Below are positions 1 to 6,623 of a stretch of DNA of 42,265 bases, piece by piece. Position 1 is the first letter of the stretch. Each line of letters opens with the position of its first letter. A model generated the notes under the pieces. That model was not told where the DNA came from. It saw only the letters and a list, made by a program, of their open reading frames with translations, and made no database searches. Position numbers and translations under genes: made by a program. The DNA is from a virus. The DNA lies in IMG/VR virus record IMGVR_UViG_3300035670_000476, positions 1 to 42,265 of that record. The stretch is one strand, 5' to 3'.

Positions 1-66
1 AGCCGCTGCCGGGTCTGGCAGGCAATCTATGGACCACCACTCTAACGAGGGCTAACCTCACACCAT

Positions 67-100
67 TACGTTTTTACGTACAGAATACGTTTTTACATAC
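67..100. repeat. Tandem 15-bp repeat with palindromic core
   Basis: Two copies of TACGTTTTTACRTAC lie at 67-81 and 86-100, a 19-bp period. The first copy is itself an inverted repeat (TACGT, four T, ACGTA). A separate inverted repeat, TTGGTAG / CTACCAA, follows at 124-142. The stretch 1-194 holds no convincing gene; a plus-strand reading frame open from the left edge stops at 55 and may be the end of a gene outside the window. Operator or protein-binding role is only a guess. Confidence 0.4.
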
Positions 101-194
101 GCAATGGGGCGAGCTAAAAGCTCTTGGTAGAACAACTACCAAATCATTAGTCATTGTGAAAGCAGGTTTTTGTTACAAGCTCTGCTGTTGGGGG

Positions 195-728
195 TTACGC
201 AGCAGAGGGCCGCACCGACTTCAGCCAAGCGGTCAGGACCGGAGAGGCCATGACTTGCTCGGGGCTTTGGAAAGCCAGCAGTTGCTGGATGACCCGGTCA
301 TAGAATGCCGTTTCATCGAACTTCGGCTTCTCACCGTCCGCAGCGTCGGGCTGTGCTACGTGGGTGAGGATGAGCAGGTCCTCTTCGGAGCAGTCCGAAG
401 TGAGAACCGAATTTTTCTCATACAGTGATGCAGCGGAGCCGTTCTTTACGAACGAGTTCCACATACGCATAGCTTGCGCCTGCATCGGGTCGCTGCTGTC
501 AAAGGGCGCAGCGCCGTTGTCGGTGTGGAAGAACAGGTTCGGCAGGTAGTCGCTCAGCGGCTTGGGAATGGGGCAGCTTTTTCCCGGCGTGTTGGCGTAG
601 AAATAAAAAGCTACATCTTCCGCCGATAGTGTGCCCAAGAGCTTCCCAACATCGCACAGGTCGCGCGAAGCCAGACCCGCCTGCTTCAGCGCGCCGTAGA
701 TGTGTTGCGGAACATAGACGATCTTCAT
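195..728 (-). CDS. Hypothetical protein, 177 aa
   Basis: I do not recognise this protein. The start chosen is ATG at 728 (MKIVYVPQHI...), preceded by AAGG; the reading frame stays open upstream to 932, but that part lies antisense to the helicase gene and looks non-coding. The product is soluble, mixed in composition and mildly acidic, with no membrane segment, signal peptide or cysteine cluster. It is transcribed divergently from the DnaB-like gene, with only 31 bp between the two start codons, so the two may share control signals. No terminator with the window's usual hairpin is seen after its stop. Confidence 0.8.
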   Translation of the reverse strand: MKIVYVPQHIYGALKQAGLASRDLCDVGKLLGTLSAEDVAFYFYANTPGKSCPIPKPLSDYLPNLFFHTDNGAAPFDSSDPMQAQAMRMWNSFVKNGSAASLYEKNSVLTSDCSEEDLLILTHVAQPDAADGEKPKFDETAFYDRVIQQLLAFQSPEQVMASPVLTAWLKSVRPSAA

Positions 729-759
729 CAGAAAAACCTTTAAGGTTGGATAATTAGAA
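729..759. promoter_or_regulatory. Very short divergent start region with palindrome
   Basis: Only 31 bp separate the two divergent start codons. The palindrome AACCTT-T-AAGGTT (735-747) supplies the AAGG ribosome-binding sequence of the minus gene. A GATAAT at 749-754 resembles a -10 element, which would place a plus-strand transcript start at or near the helicase ATG. Whether it is used is unknown. Confidence 0.35.
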
Positions 760-2352
760 ATGGACCCCAAGCTGCTTCTGGTCAAACTAGCAACACTGTT
801 GTTCAACGAGGGCCAACTGAAAGATCCGACGATCCATTCGGTCAACCTCGTGCAGGAAGTGCTGGAGACCATCAAGTTCGGCGAGCCCGGCGTCGACTTC
901 GATCGATCCCGTGAGATCTTGCTGAATCTCAAACGTACCGTGGAGTGGATGGCAGAACGCGCTCCCGGCGAAGAGCTGGATCGTACGATTGTTCTTCAAA
1001 GAATACGTGTCAATTCTTCGGATGAAGAAGGTTTGTACTACGGGTTCGAGCAGGGTATCGGTGACACCACCGACCTGATCGTCCTGAAAAAGCGCTGCAT
1101 GGCCCAGCGCATGGAGCTGCGCGACTACGTCAATCAGACCAAGATCAAGGAGATCCTCAAAGAGTTCTCCTATAAGGCCAACTTCAATCCGGAGAAGGTC
1201 AACTGGTCCAGCCTGATCAGTGAAGTCCACGAAAAGCTCGACCCGTACCGCAACAACACCTCCGAAGAGTTCAAGATCGGCGGCATGATTGACATGGTCG
1301 ATCTGTCTGACGGTGACAACATCTCCCGCCTGATCAACCGGGCCGGTGAGGAAACCTCGTTGGAAGGTGTTCTGCGTCTGGGCTGGCAGGCGATCAATCG
1401 CATGCTCGGCGAACACCAAGGCCTGCGTCGTGGTGAGTTCGTCCTGATCGGCGCACTGCAGCACAACTTCAAGACCGGCTTCACCCTGCACCTGTTCCGT
1501 CAGATCGCCCTGTACAACACCCCGTACATGCGTGACCCGACCAAGAAGCCGTTGCTGTTGCATATCTCGGCTGAGAACGAGCTGCAGCTGAACATCGTGC
1601 AGCTGTACCGCTACCTGTACGAGAACGAGACCGGCCAGCTGGCACCGACGGCCATGTTCTCCGATCCGGACCCGCTGATCAAGCAGGCGGCCATCGACGA
1701 GGCCAAGGCATACATCTACGAGAAGATGTCGGTCAATGGCTACAACGTGATGATGGGCCGTTGCGATCCGTCGGAGATGACCTACGAGCGCATCTTTGAC
1801 ATGATCACGGCGCTGGAGTCGCAGGGCTATGAAATCCACGCCATCGTCTTTGACTACCTGAACATGATCTCCAAGCGAGGCTGCATCCAGGGCGGTCCGA
1901 CCGGTTCGGAAATCCGTGACCTGTTCCGTCGTGTTCGTAACTTCACTGCTCCGCGCGGTATCACCTTCATCACCCCGGCCCAGCTGTCCACTGAAGCGAA
2001 GAAGATGACCCGCCTGGGCGTCAACGACTTCGTCAAGCATCTGGAAGGCAAGGGTTACTACGACTCCTGCGGTACGATTGACCAAGAGGTGGATCTGGAG
2101 ATCTTCATCCACAAGGAAGTCATTAACCAAGAGTCGTTCCTGACGATCCAGCGTGGTAAGCACCGTAAGCCGCGCGATACTCCGATTCGTCATCGCTACA
2201 CCGTGCTGCCGTTCAGTCCCATTGCCGACATCCGCGATGACTACGGCAAGGCGGACATCTCCCTCAAAGCACCCGGCGGCGGTCCGATGGGTAGTGGTGA
2301 GGAGATTCCGTGGCATGCACCCGGTGGCGTCACTGCTGGTTTGCCCCTGTAA
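760..2352 (+). CDS. dnaB: DnaB-like replicative DNA helicase
   Basis: Probable hexameric replicative helicase of the RecA-fold DnaB/SF4 family, 530 aa, unwinding DNA ahead of the phage polymerase. The RecA-like core starts near residue 205. The P-loop region is GALQHNFKTG (231-240): K238-T239 are kept, but the Gly that normally precedes Lys in the Walker A motif is Phe237. Walker B is AIVFDYLNMI (361-370, D365), matching the DnaB IVIDYLQ-type motif. A TPAQLSTEA segment (405-413) fits the sensor/H3 region, and QRGKHRK (464-470) fits the C-terminal basic finger. The first ~200 residues are helical but do not look like the usual DnaB N-terminal domain; the C-terminus is Gly/Pro-rich. It is one of the few plus-strand genes. 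The fold assignment is fairly sure; the unusual P-loop leaves ATPase details open. Confidence 0.85.
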   Translation: MDPKLLLVKLATLLFNEGQLKDPTIHSVNLVQEVLETIKFGEPGVDFDRSREILLNLKRTVEWMAERAPGEELDRTIVLQRIRVNSSDEEGLYYGFEQGIGDTTDLIVLKKRCMAQRMELRDYVNQTKIKEILKEFSYKANFNPEKVNWSSLISEVHEKLDPYRNNTSEEFKIGGMIDMVDLSDGDNISRLINRAGEETSLEGVLRLGWQAINRMLGEHQGLRRGEFVLIGALQHNFKTGFTLHLFRQIALYNTPYMRDPTKKPLLLHISAENELQLNIVQLYRYLYENETGQLAPTAMFSDPDPLIKQAAIDEAKAYIYEKMSVNGYNVMMGRCDPSEMTYERIFDMITALESQGYEIHAIVFDYLNMISKRGCIQGGPTGSEIRDLFRRVRNFTAPRGITFITPAQLSTEAKKMTRLGVNDFVKHLEGKGYYDSCGTIDQEVDLEIFIHKEVINQESFLTIQRGKHRKPRDTPIRHRYTVLPFSPIADIRDDYGKADISLKAPGGGPMGSGEEIPWHAPGGVTAGLPL

Positions 2353-2377
2353 GCCAAAAGAAAAAAGCCCACCGCAG

Positions 2378-2405
2378 AGAGAGCAGCCCCGTGGGGCTGC
2401 TCTCT
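2378..2405 (+). terminator. Hairpin terminator after helicase gene
   Basis: A 13-bp perfect stem (AGAGAGCAGCCCC / GGGGCTGCTCTCT) with a tiny loop lies 25 bp after the helicase stop. It is followed on the plus strand by TTATGC rather than a T-run, matching the boundary-hairpin class found throughout the window. The minus strand has a T-run after the same stem. Confidence 0.75.
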
Positions 2406-2454
2406 TATGCGCATTCTATGTAGGGGTCGGTAAGTCTCTACCTAGGAGCCGGAG

Positions 2455-2799
2455 ATGACAGGGGCGCAATTGCTAGGACTCCTCCTGCTCAAGCATGGAC
2501 TGCTGGCCCATTTGGTAGACTTCGGCTACAGCGCCTCACGGCGACAGCAGAATAAGCTCTGGTACTTGGGTCTGCTCTTCCATAGCCTGGCCGAGTTAGC
2601 GGGCACGATGTATGTTCTCTCGCAGTTCTCACTGGAGTCGGTCGTGCTCGTCCTGCTGATCGAGCTGTCCGGTGTGGTGGCTACCACGCTGTTTGAGAGA
2701 GAGGCTCCGCTACGCAAGATGCTCAGCCGTCACATCACCTGCGAGTTGGGGATGGTGGTGGTCTACGTTCTTGTAACGAGTTTCCTGGTTTGGTGCTGA
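2455..2799 (+). CDS. Small multi-spanning membrane protein, 114 aa
   Basis: The protein is largely hydrophobic, with about four membrane-spanning stretches (roughly residues 4-20, 38-57, 60-78 and 92-112) separated by short charged loops. The N-terminal pattern LLLKHGLLAHLVDF followed by a Lys/Arg-rich turn and a later LLFHSL stretch recalls the DUF3307 family of small membrane proteins, but I cannot confirm this. GGAG lies just upstream of the ATG. It follows the helicase gene on the same strand but beyond a hairpin, so it may be separately transcribed. It converges on the minus-strand operon, with a shared bidirectional hairpin between them. A role in the host envelope is possible. Confidence 0.8.
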   Translation: MTGAQLLGLLLLKHGLLAHLVDFGYSASRRQQNKLWYLGLLFHSLAELAGTMYVLSQFSLESVVLVLLIELSGVVATTLFEREAPLRKMLSRHITCELGMVVVYVLVTSFLVWC

Positions 2800-2827
2800 A
2801 AAGCCAAAAACAATCGGCAGTCATAAA

Positions 2828-2858
2828 GCCCTCTCCCTCCGCAATGGAGGGAGAGGGC
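2828..2858. terminator. Bidirectional terminator between convergent genes
   Basis: Perfect 13-bp stem (GCCCTCTCCCTCC / GGAGGGAGAGGGC) with a 5-nt loop, between the convergent genes ending at 2799 and 2869. On the minus strand it is followed by TTTATGA; on the plus strand TTTATGC occurs about 10 nt after the stem. Confidence 0.85.
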
Positions 2859-2868
2859 GATATGGCGT

Positions 2869-3390
2869 TTATGCTGCCTTGTTCGGAAGTTCAACTTCCA
2901 AGATCGACAGGGTATTGCGCAGGCCGCGTTCGAAGTTCTTCAGCAGTTCATCGACGTTGGCATTGGTGTGATGCAGGGTGTGCCAAATCCGGTTGAAGCG
3001 ATAACCCATCCACTTGCGGGCATTCACGTCACGGGACTCGGTGGGGTACATCGGTTCTATCGGCTGCCAGCGCTTGAACTCCAGGAACGGATCGTGCGGC
3101 ATGACCAGCCCACACAACACGTCCATCGTTTCCAGACCTTGCTCATCGGTGGCGAAGTTGATGAAGAAGGTCCGGTCACGATCACTGGTACCCCGATCAG
3201 GATGCGAGGAGCAGCACGCCACCGGCACCAAGCCGGGTAAGGCGCCCAACATCGGCATCAGGGGCAACATCTTCTTGTCGCAGTTGGGGAAGCCGTGCCG
3301 TTCCCAGTTGGCCCAGCGCATACGGAAGTAGGCCAGGAAGGGATCGGAGGTGACACGAGCAAACCCAGTGTGAGGGGCAAGGTCGCTCAT
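2869..3390 (-). CDS. Hypothetical protein, 173 aa
   Basis: Unrecognised soluble protein, the last gene of the minus-strand operon. The start is ATG at 3390 (MSDLAPHTG...), overlapping the TGA of the upstream DUF4262-like gene in an ATGA junction, so the two are probably translationally coupled. The longer frame upstream is antisense-like filler. The sequence is Trp/His/Arg-rich in places (ARKWMGYRF, IWHTLHHTN) and has a CCSSH stretch near residue 60. Nothing identifies a function. Confidence 0.85.
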   Translation of the reverse strand: MSDLAPHTGFARVTSDPFLAYFRMRWANWERHGFPNCDKKMLPLMPMLGALPGLVPVACCSSHPDRGTSDRDRTFFINFATDEQGLETMDVLCGLVMPHDPFLEFKRWQPIEPMYPTESRDVNARKWMGYRFNRIWHTLHHTNANVDELLKNFERGLRNTLSILEVELPNKAA

Positions 3391-3905
3391 TGGCTGTAGG
3401 CCTTTGGTGCTGCCAGCACCTGCGGGTAGTCGTTGAAGTTGTAACCCGAATCGTCCGGATAGCGTCCCCAATTGTCCGGCGTCAGGATCTGCACCACACC
3501 CACCAGATGGTCTTGGAGGATGGGTTCGGCTTGGATCAGGTACATCCGTTCCGCCTCGGCTTGGTTGATCAGCTGCAGGCGCAGCGGGATCGGCCGGTCT
3601 TCGGCATCAGCCAGTAGATCGGTGAGCTTGATCTGGCTGTACTGACCCAACTGGTTGGTGGCGCCACGACCGATCAGGATCGCGGCCACGCTGTTGAGGA
3701 TGTGCTCGGCCACCGGGCGTTCGAACTTGCCAACCAACAGCAGTTCCGGCAGGCCGCCGTTGGTCAGCCCCACCGTGTAGTGGAAGGGAAGATCATTGTC
3801 ATCATCCTCCACTGTCACCAGTGCGTAGCCGTGGTTCTTCATCATGGAACGGTAGCGATCGCGCTGTCGTTCCAGTTCGTCATTGACGCGCTGTTCATTG
3901 CTCAT
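3387..3905 (-). CDS. DUF4262-like protein
   Basis: 172 aa. The N-terminal half has HGYALVTVEDDDNDLPFHYTVGLT followed a few residues later by LPELLLVG, the hallmark of DUF4262-type proteins (a 'YTVGLT ... PELL' core with a preceding acidic segment). That family is of unknown function and occurs in bacteria and phages. The gene sits within a chain of overlaps: its ATG overlaps the TGA of the gene at 3902, and its own TGA overlaps the ATG of the next gene. The C-terminal half, with PDNWGRYPDDSGYNFNDYP, is hydrophilic and ends in a Pro/Tyr-rich tail. Family assignment rests on motif recognition only. Confidence 0.8.
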   Translation of the reverse strand: MSNEQRVNDELERQRDRYRSMMKNHGYALVTVEDDDNDLPFHYTVGLTNGGLPELLLVGKFERPVAEHILNSVAAILIGRGATNQLGQYSQIKLTDLLADAEDRPIPLRLQLINQAEAERMYLIQAEPILQDHLVGVVQILTPDNWGRYPDDSGYNFNDYPQVLAAPKAYSQ

Positions 3906-4345
3906 AGATCAGAATCCTTCAGGAGAGAGGTGATTACGGAGGGCGAAACAACAACTTGGACCAAGCGAACTTCGGACTCACCCATCAGTCGAACCGGCTG
4001 GCGAGCGCTCCACCTCAGCAGACCCGTCTGAAGACTCAGGATGTTCTGGTCATTCATCAGTTGGGCGTGGAAGTGGTAGTGGCCGGCGCGACGAGCATGC
4101 TTACGCAAACGACGGCTCTTGTGCATGTGCACAAAGCGCCCGCGCAGTTCATTGCGCATCTTCGCCTTATGGTTAGCGATCAGCCACTTGGCAGTGGCTT
4201 GATCTTTCGTCACTTCAGCCCATTCTGCGTCATTGCGCGGCTCGTACCAGTTGTCACGATGTTCGATCCCTTGCAGACGCGAATCATCAGGACTGACGAA
4301 CGTTGGGACGATGCGTTCGTTGTGGTGGGTGGGAAGGTCATTCAT
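3902..4345 (-). CDS. Small basic protein with shared RGRF-x-HKS motif
   Basis: 147 aa. The start is ATG at 4345 with AAGGA nine bases upstream; the open frame continues to 4552, but that part is antisense to the neighbour gene. Residues 67-83 carry LRGRFVHMHKSRRLRKH, the first of five versions of a motif shared with genes at 4374, 4851, 5276 and 5705. The rest is different from those proteins: an acidic/aromatic N-terminus (DNWYEPRNDAEWAEV) followed by a helix ending NHKAKMRNE, and a C-terminus with LMGESEVRLVQVVVSPSVI that looks like a beta-strand pair. Nucleic-acid binding is suggested by the Arg/His/Lys cluster but is inference. Confidence 0.85.
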   Translation of the reverse strand: MNDLPTHHNERIVPTFVSPDDSRLQGIEHRDNWYEPRNDAEWAEVTKDQATAKWLIANHKAKMRNELRGRFVHMHKSRRLRKHARRAGHYHFHAQLMNDQNILSLQTGLLRWSARQPVRLMGESEVRLVQVVVSPSVITSLLKDSDL

Positions 4346-4373
4346 TGGTGCGGTCCTTGTGGGGGCGAATCGA

Positions 4374-4847
4374 TTAGACAACGAAAGGGTTGAACTTCGG
4401 CATGCGATTGATGGTGACGAGCAGGCGCGGTTCGTTCGCCAGGATCTCGCGCATGCCGAGGTGGAGATGTCCCTTGGAGGTGAGCTTGTGCTGCCGCAGC
4501 GGCTTGCCCTTGTGACGCAGGACGTAGCGGCCACGAAGCAGCTGGTCGACACTGTAGGTCTTGCCGCGTTTCTCCAGGCCCCAGATGGTTCGTTCGTAGG
4601 CGCCAGGAATGCGCGCCGGGTTGCGGCGCGGGTAGGGGGACTTGGGTTGTTCAGGTGCAGGCCCGGTCATGATGTTCTTGACCGTCTCACGGGTCCTCAT
4701 CCGCCTGTAGGAAGACGTCGCTAAAGGCAGGAACAGATCGACGACAGCTTTTACCGGACTGTTGCAGTGCTCACACATCAAGCCCACCTTGGAAGCACCA
4801 ACGGTCTTGCCGCAATCACACACGGGGATAACTGAGTCGGTAACCAT
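4374..4847 (-). CDS. Zinc-ribbon protein resembling RNAP beta' N-terminus, with RGRY-x-HKG motif
   Basis: 157 aa. Residues 10-28 form C-x-C-G-K ... G-L-M-C-E-x-C (C10, C12, C25, C28). Spacing and flanking residues match the zinc ribbon near the N-terminus of the bacterial RNA polymerase beta' subunit (C70/C72/C85/C88 in E. coli), including the CGK and C-E-x-C parts. The rest of beta' is missing: a Pro/Arg-rich linker (60-95) leads to the motif RGRYVLRHKGKPLRQHK (105-121) shared with four neighbours, then a short C-terminal region (LHLGMREIL). CGGAG lies upstream of the ATG, overlapping the end of the previous gene. It may be a zinc-binding nucleic-acid or polymerase-interacting protein; the function is not established. 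Confidence 0.85.
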   Translation of the reverse strand: MVTDSVIPVCDCGKTVGASKVGLMCEHCNSPVKAVVDLFLPLATSSYRRMRTRETVKNIMTGPAPEQPKSPYPRRNPARIPGAYERTIWGLEKRGKTYSVDQLLRGRYVLRHKGKPLRQHKLTSKGHLHLGMREILANEPRLLVTINRMPKFNPFVV

Positions 4848-4850
4848 GGC

Positions 4851-5033
4851 TTACTCCGGGGTAACAACAGTGGTTGCGAAGTGGATTTCACCGACGAAGA
4901 TCTGCGGCACCACGCGTGCCACCGATGCTCGCCTGTGACGGCGCTTGTACTTGCCCTTGTGACTGTGCACGTACTTACCGCGCAGGTAGAGCGCCTGAGC
5001 AATCCGCACGTCCATTACGTAACGGAACCTCAT
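4851..5033 (-). CDS. Very small basic protein with RGKY-x-HSHKGK motif
   Basis: 60 aa. The start at 5033 is chosen because its ATG overlaps the TGA of the upstream gene (ATGA). A third of the protein is the shared motif, RGKYVHSHKGKYKRRHR at residues 18-34, making it the barest version in the operon. The N-terminal MRFRYVMDVRIAQALYL could form one amphipathic helix; the C-terminal half (ARVVPQIFVGEIHFATTVV) looks like beta-strands. The stop codon lies three bases before the ATG of the zinc-ribbon gene, and its last codons supply that gene's ribosome-binding site. Function unknown. Confidence 0.8.
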   Translation of the reverse strand: MRFRYVMDVRIAQALYLRGKYVHSHKGKYKRRHRRASVARVVPQIFVGEIHFATTVVTPE

Positions 5034-5200
5034 GACTTCACCGCAACCTGCGTCATGTGACCGGCCGCCATCTGATCACGAGTAGGTGACATCGAACCAA
5101 TGTGCATGTCGCCCGCTTCGATCAGGCCCTCTTCGGTGACCTTCATACCGGCCTTGATCTGCTCGGCCATTTCCAGAACGGAATTCTCGATGGTTTTCAT
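5030..5200 (-). CDS. Small hypothetical protein, 56 aa
   Basis: The start is ATG at 5200 with AAGGAA upstream; an in-frame longer start at 5251 has a hydrophobic but unlikely leader and no ribosome-binding site. The peptide is acidic and Met-rich (MKTIENSVLEMAEQIK..., then GDMHIGSMSPTRDQM), with a helical N-terminus. It lacks the RGRY/HKGK motif of its neighbours on both sides. The TGA overlaps the ATG of the next gene, so it is most likely translated as part of the chain. Function unknown. Confidence 0.75.
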   Translation of the reverse strand: MKTIENSVLEMAEQIKAGMKVTEEGLIEAGDMHIGSMSPTRDQMAAGHMTQVAVKS

Positions 5201-5275
5201 TGTAGCGTTCCTTGTGAGAAAGAGAAAGAATAAGGGCGGATGCTTCCGCACCCGCCCCTGTGTTACCGCTGTTAC

Positions 5276-5620
5276 TTACGCAGCGATCAGCAGCCGGTCC
5301 AGACTACTGGTGCGCTGGGACTCACGCCCCACCATCCGGGCAATCCGGTAGCGGGCCTGCGACTGCATCATCGGAGTCCGCTTGTGCTGCCGACGCGCCT
5401 TACCCTTGTGGCTGTGCAGGTAGCGTCCGCGCTGATTGCGGTGGGCCCACACGTAGATGGCCTGACGGATCTTCTCGTCGATCTCCATCTTGTTCAGCTC
5501 TGCCGCATTGAGCGACTGAGCGTTCTCACGGGCAATGCCGCGCAGGATGTGAGAGAAGCGATTGCGACGATCCAGCTCGCGATTCCACTCCGTGGTGAAA
5601 TCTTCAACGGTAACGCTCAT
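5276..5620 (-). CDS. Small helical protein with QRGRY-x-HSHKGK motif
   Basis: 114 aa. AGAAAGGA stands upstream of the ATG. The first 60 residues are predicted helical and contain charged residues (EWNRELDRRNRF, MEIDEKIRQAIYVW). The shared motif follows at residues 64-80 (RGRYLHSHKGKARRQHK), the cleanest copy in the window. The C-terminal 34 residues are also basic (RYRIARMVGRESQRT). The combination of an acidic/helical N-terminus and a strongly basic patch suggests a protein that contacts both a partner and nucleic acid, but nothing identifies a family. Confidence 0.85.
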   Translation of the reverse strand: MSVTVEDFTTEWNRELDRRNRFSHILRGIARENAQSLNAAELNKMEIDEKIRQAIYVWAHRNQRGRYLHSHKGKARRQHKRTPMMQSQARYRIARMVGRESQRTSSLDRLLIAA

Positions 5621-5652
5621 GTAGCTATCCTTTCTAGGTTGAGGGTATAAAG

Positions 5653-5672
5653 CCGAAGGTCCGAAGACCTTC
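5653..5672 (-). terminator. Hairpin between small basic genes
   Basis: Perfect 8-bp stem CGAAGGTC / GACCTTCG with a 4-nt loop. Read on the minus strand the loop is TTCG closed by C-G, and the stem is followed by GCTTTATAC, a variant of the usual CTTTATGC. It lies after the gene ending at 5705 and before the ATG at 5620. Confidence 0.7.
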
Positions 5673-5704
5673 GTTTGGAACCTGGCCGAAGCCAGTGATT
5701 CGAA

Positions 5705-5974
5705 CTATACAGACTTCTCAGGGTTTTGCAACATCACGCCGAAGGCAGGGCTGATGCGACCCATGTTCTGACTGAACCACTCATCCAACTGCCGGCGTAG
5801 ATCGAGTTCCTGCTGGGCCTGTTGGAACATCGCCTCCTGACGCCGCCGCGTTTTGGAGGACGGTTCGAAGGGTTTGGGATGTCCCCGCCTGCGCCCGCGT
5901 CCCTTGTGGGCGTGAATGTAACGCCCGCGCATCTGGCTGATCGGGTTGATAAAGAGGGTCAAGATGTCGATCAT
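5705..5974 (-). CDS. Small basic protein with MRGRY-x-HAHKGR motif
   Basis: 89 aa, with TAAGGTG upstream of the ATG. It opens with a hydrophobic stretch (MIDILTLFINPI), goes directly into the shared motif (RGRYIHAHKGRGRRRGHPK, residues 16-34), continues with more basic residues (SSKTRRRQE) and then a Gln/Glu-rich helix (MFQQAQQELDLRRQLDEWF) that could be a coiled coil. This is the fifth and most upstream gene with the motif. The following gene to the right (5984) lacks it. Function unknown; the N-terminal stretch is too short to be sure of membrane insertion. Confidence 0.85.
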   Translation of the reverse strand: MIDILTLFINPISQMRGRYIHAHKGRGRRRGHPKPFEPSSKTRRRQEAMFQQAQQELDLRRQLDEWFSQNMGRISPAFGVMLQNPEKSV

Positions 5975-5983
5975 GTCCGCACC

Positions 5984-6550
5984 TTAGACGCGCTTGATGA
6001 TGAAGCCACGCATGTCTTCGTGCAGATGTGCGTCAGCAGCCACCGGGAACAGACGGCTGAAGAAGTTCTGCACCCACATGCGACGAGCGTTGCGACGATC
6101 CAGTACTTCCTGCGGCGGCAGGCGCGAGAGATCGAACGGACGGAACTTCACCTGCTTGTGTGCTTCCTTACCGCAGACCACCTCAACGACCACCAGACCT
6201 TCGCGGGTCTGGGCATCGGTGCAGATGGCCCACAGCGCATCAACGTCCGGCAGACGGCCATTGCGGACCAGCCAGCGGTTGGTGATGCGGAAGGTCATCC
6301 GCTCCTGCACCTGCGTGTTGACTTCAGCACCGACTTCATCGCGGTACTGGCGGTGGGTCACGCGATGGACGATGTGGCCATCGTACTCATCATTGTCGAT
6401 GTTGAACTCGACATAACCCGGACGACCCCGATACAGGGTCAGATTGAAGAACCAATGACCGAAGTTCTCGCTGCGATTGTGCAGGCCGTAGAAGATACGG
6501 TTCAGAACGATGGCGATGGTCAGGATTTCACGCTTGATCTTGTTGTACAT
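5984..6550 (-). CDS. Hypothetical protein, 188 aa
   Basis: Unrecognised. GGAGA lies upstream of the ATG and a promoter-like TATAAT at 6602-6607 stands just ahead, so this is probably the first gene of the transcript that carries the RGRY/HKGK genes. The N-terminal 35 residues are helical (IKREILTIAIVLNRIFYGL); the middle looks like mixed alpha/beta (YVEFNIDNDEYDGHIVHRVTHRQY, EGLVVVEVVCGKEAHKQVKF); the end is Arg- and aromatic-rich (DRRNARRMWVQNFFSRLFP). No cysteine cluster or known motif is visible. Confidence 0.85.
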   Translation of the reverse strand: MYNKIKREILTIAIVLNRIFYGLHNRSENFGHWFFNLTLYRGRPGYVEFNIDNDEYDGHIVHRVTHRQYRDEVGAEVNTQVQERMTFRITNRWLVRNGRLPDVDALWAICTDAQTREGLVVVEVVCGKEAHKQVKFRPFDLSRLPPQEVLDRRNARRMWVQNFFSRLFPVAADAHLHEDMRGFIIKRV

Positions 6551-6598
6551 GTCTTGCTCTCCGTCAGTGGGTAGGTTTTTGTGCTACTACTTCACTGA

Positions 6599-6623
6599 GG
6601 TATTATAGTCCTGAAAGTATTTT
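6599..6623 (-). promoter_or_regulatory. Putative promoter, TATAAT with conserved flanks
   Basis: On the minus strand TATAAT (6602-6607) is preceded by TTTCAGGAC and an A-rich stretch and followed by ACCTCAGTGAA. There is no good sigma70 -35 box. The same arrangement recurs at 31609-31614 and, less exactly downstream, at 29433-29438, so it may be a phage-specific promoter class. It sits right after the stop of the gene at 6623 and 43 bp ahead of the gene starting at 6550. Confidence 0.6.

Noticed and set aside
73-153. 26-codon minus-strand ORF (MTNDLVVVLPRAF...) in the left repeat region
   Set aside because: No ribosome-binding site and it reads through the repeats; too short to support.
3-428. 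Plus-strand frame open from the left edge to 428
   Set aside because: Its later part is antisense to the 177-aa gene and becomes Arg/Ser/Gly-rich filler; the first part could be coding but cannot be judged from this window.
787-2316. Minus-strand open frame of 509 codons opposite the helicase
   Set aside because: Shadow frame; the helicase motifs are on the plus strand.
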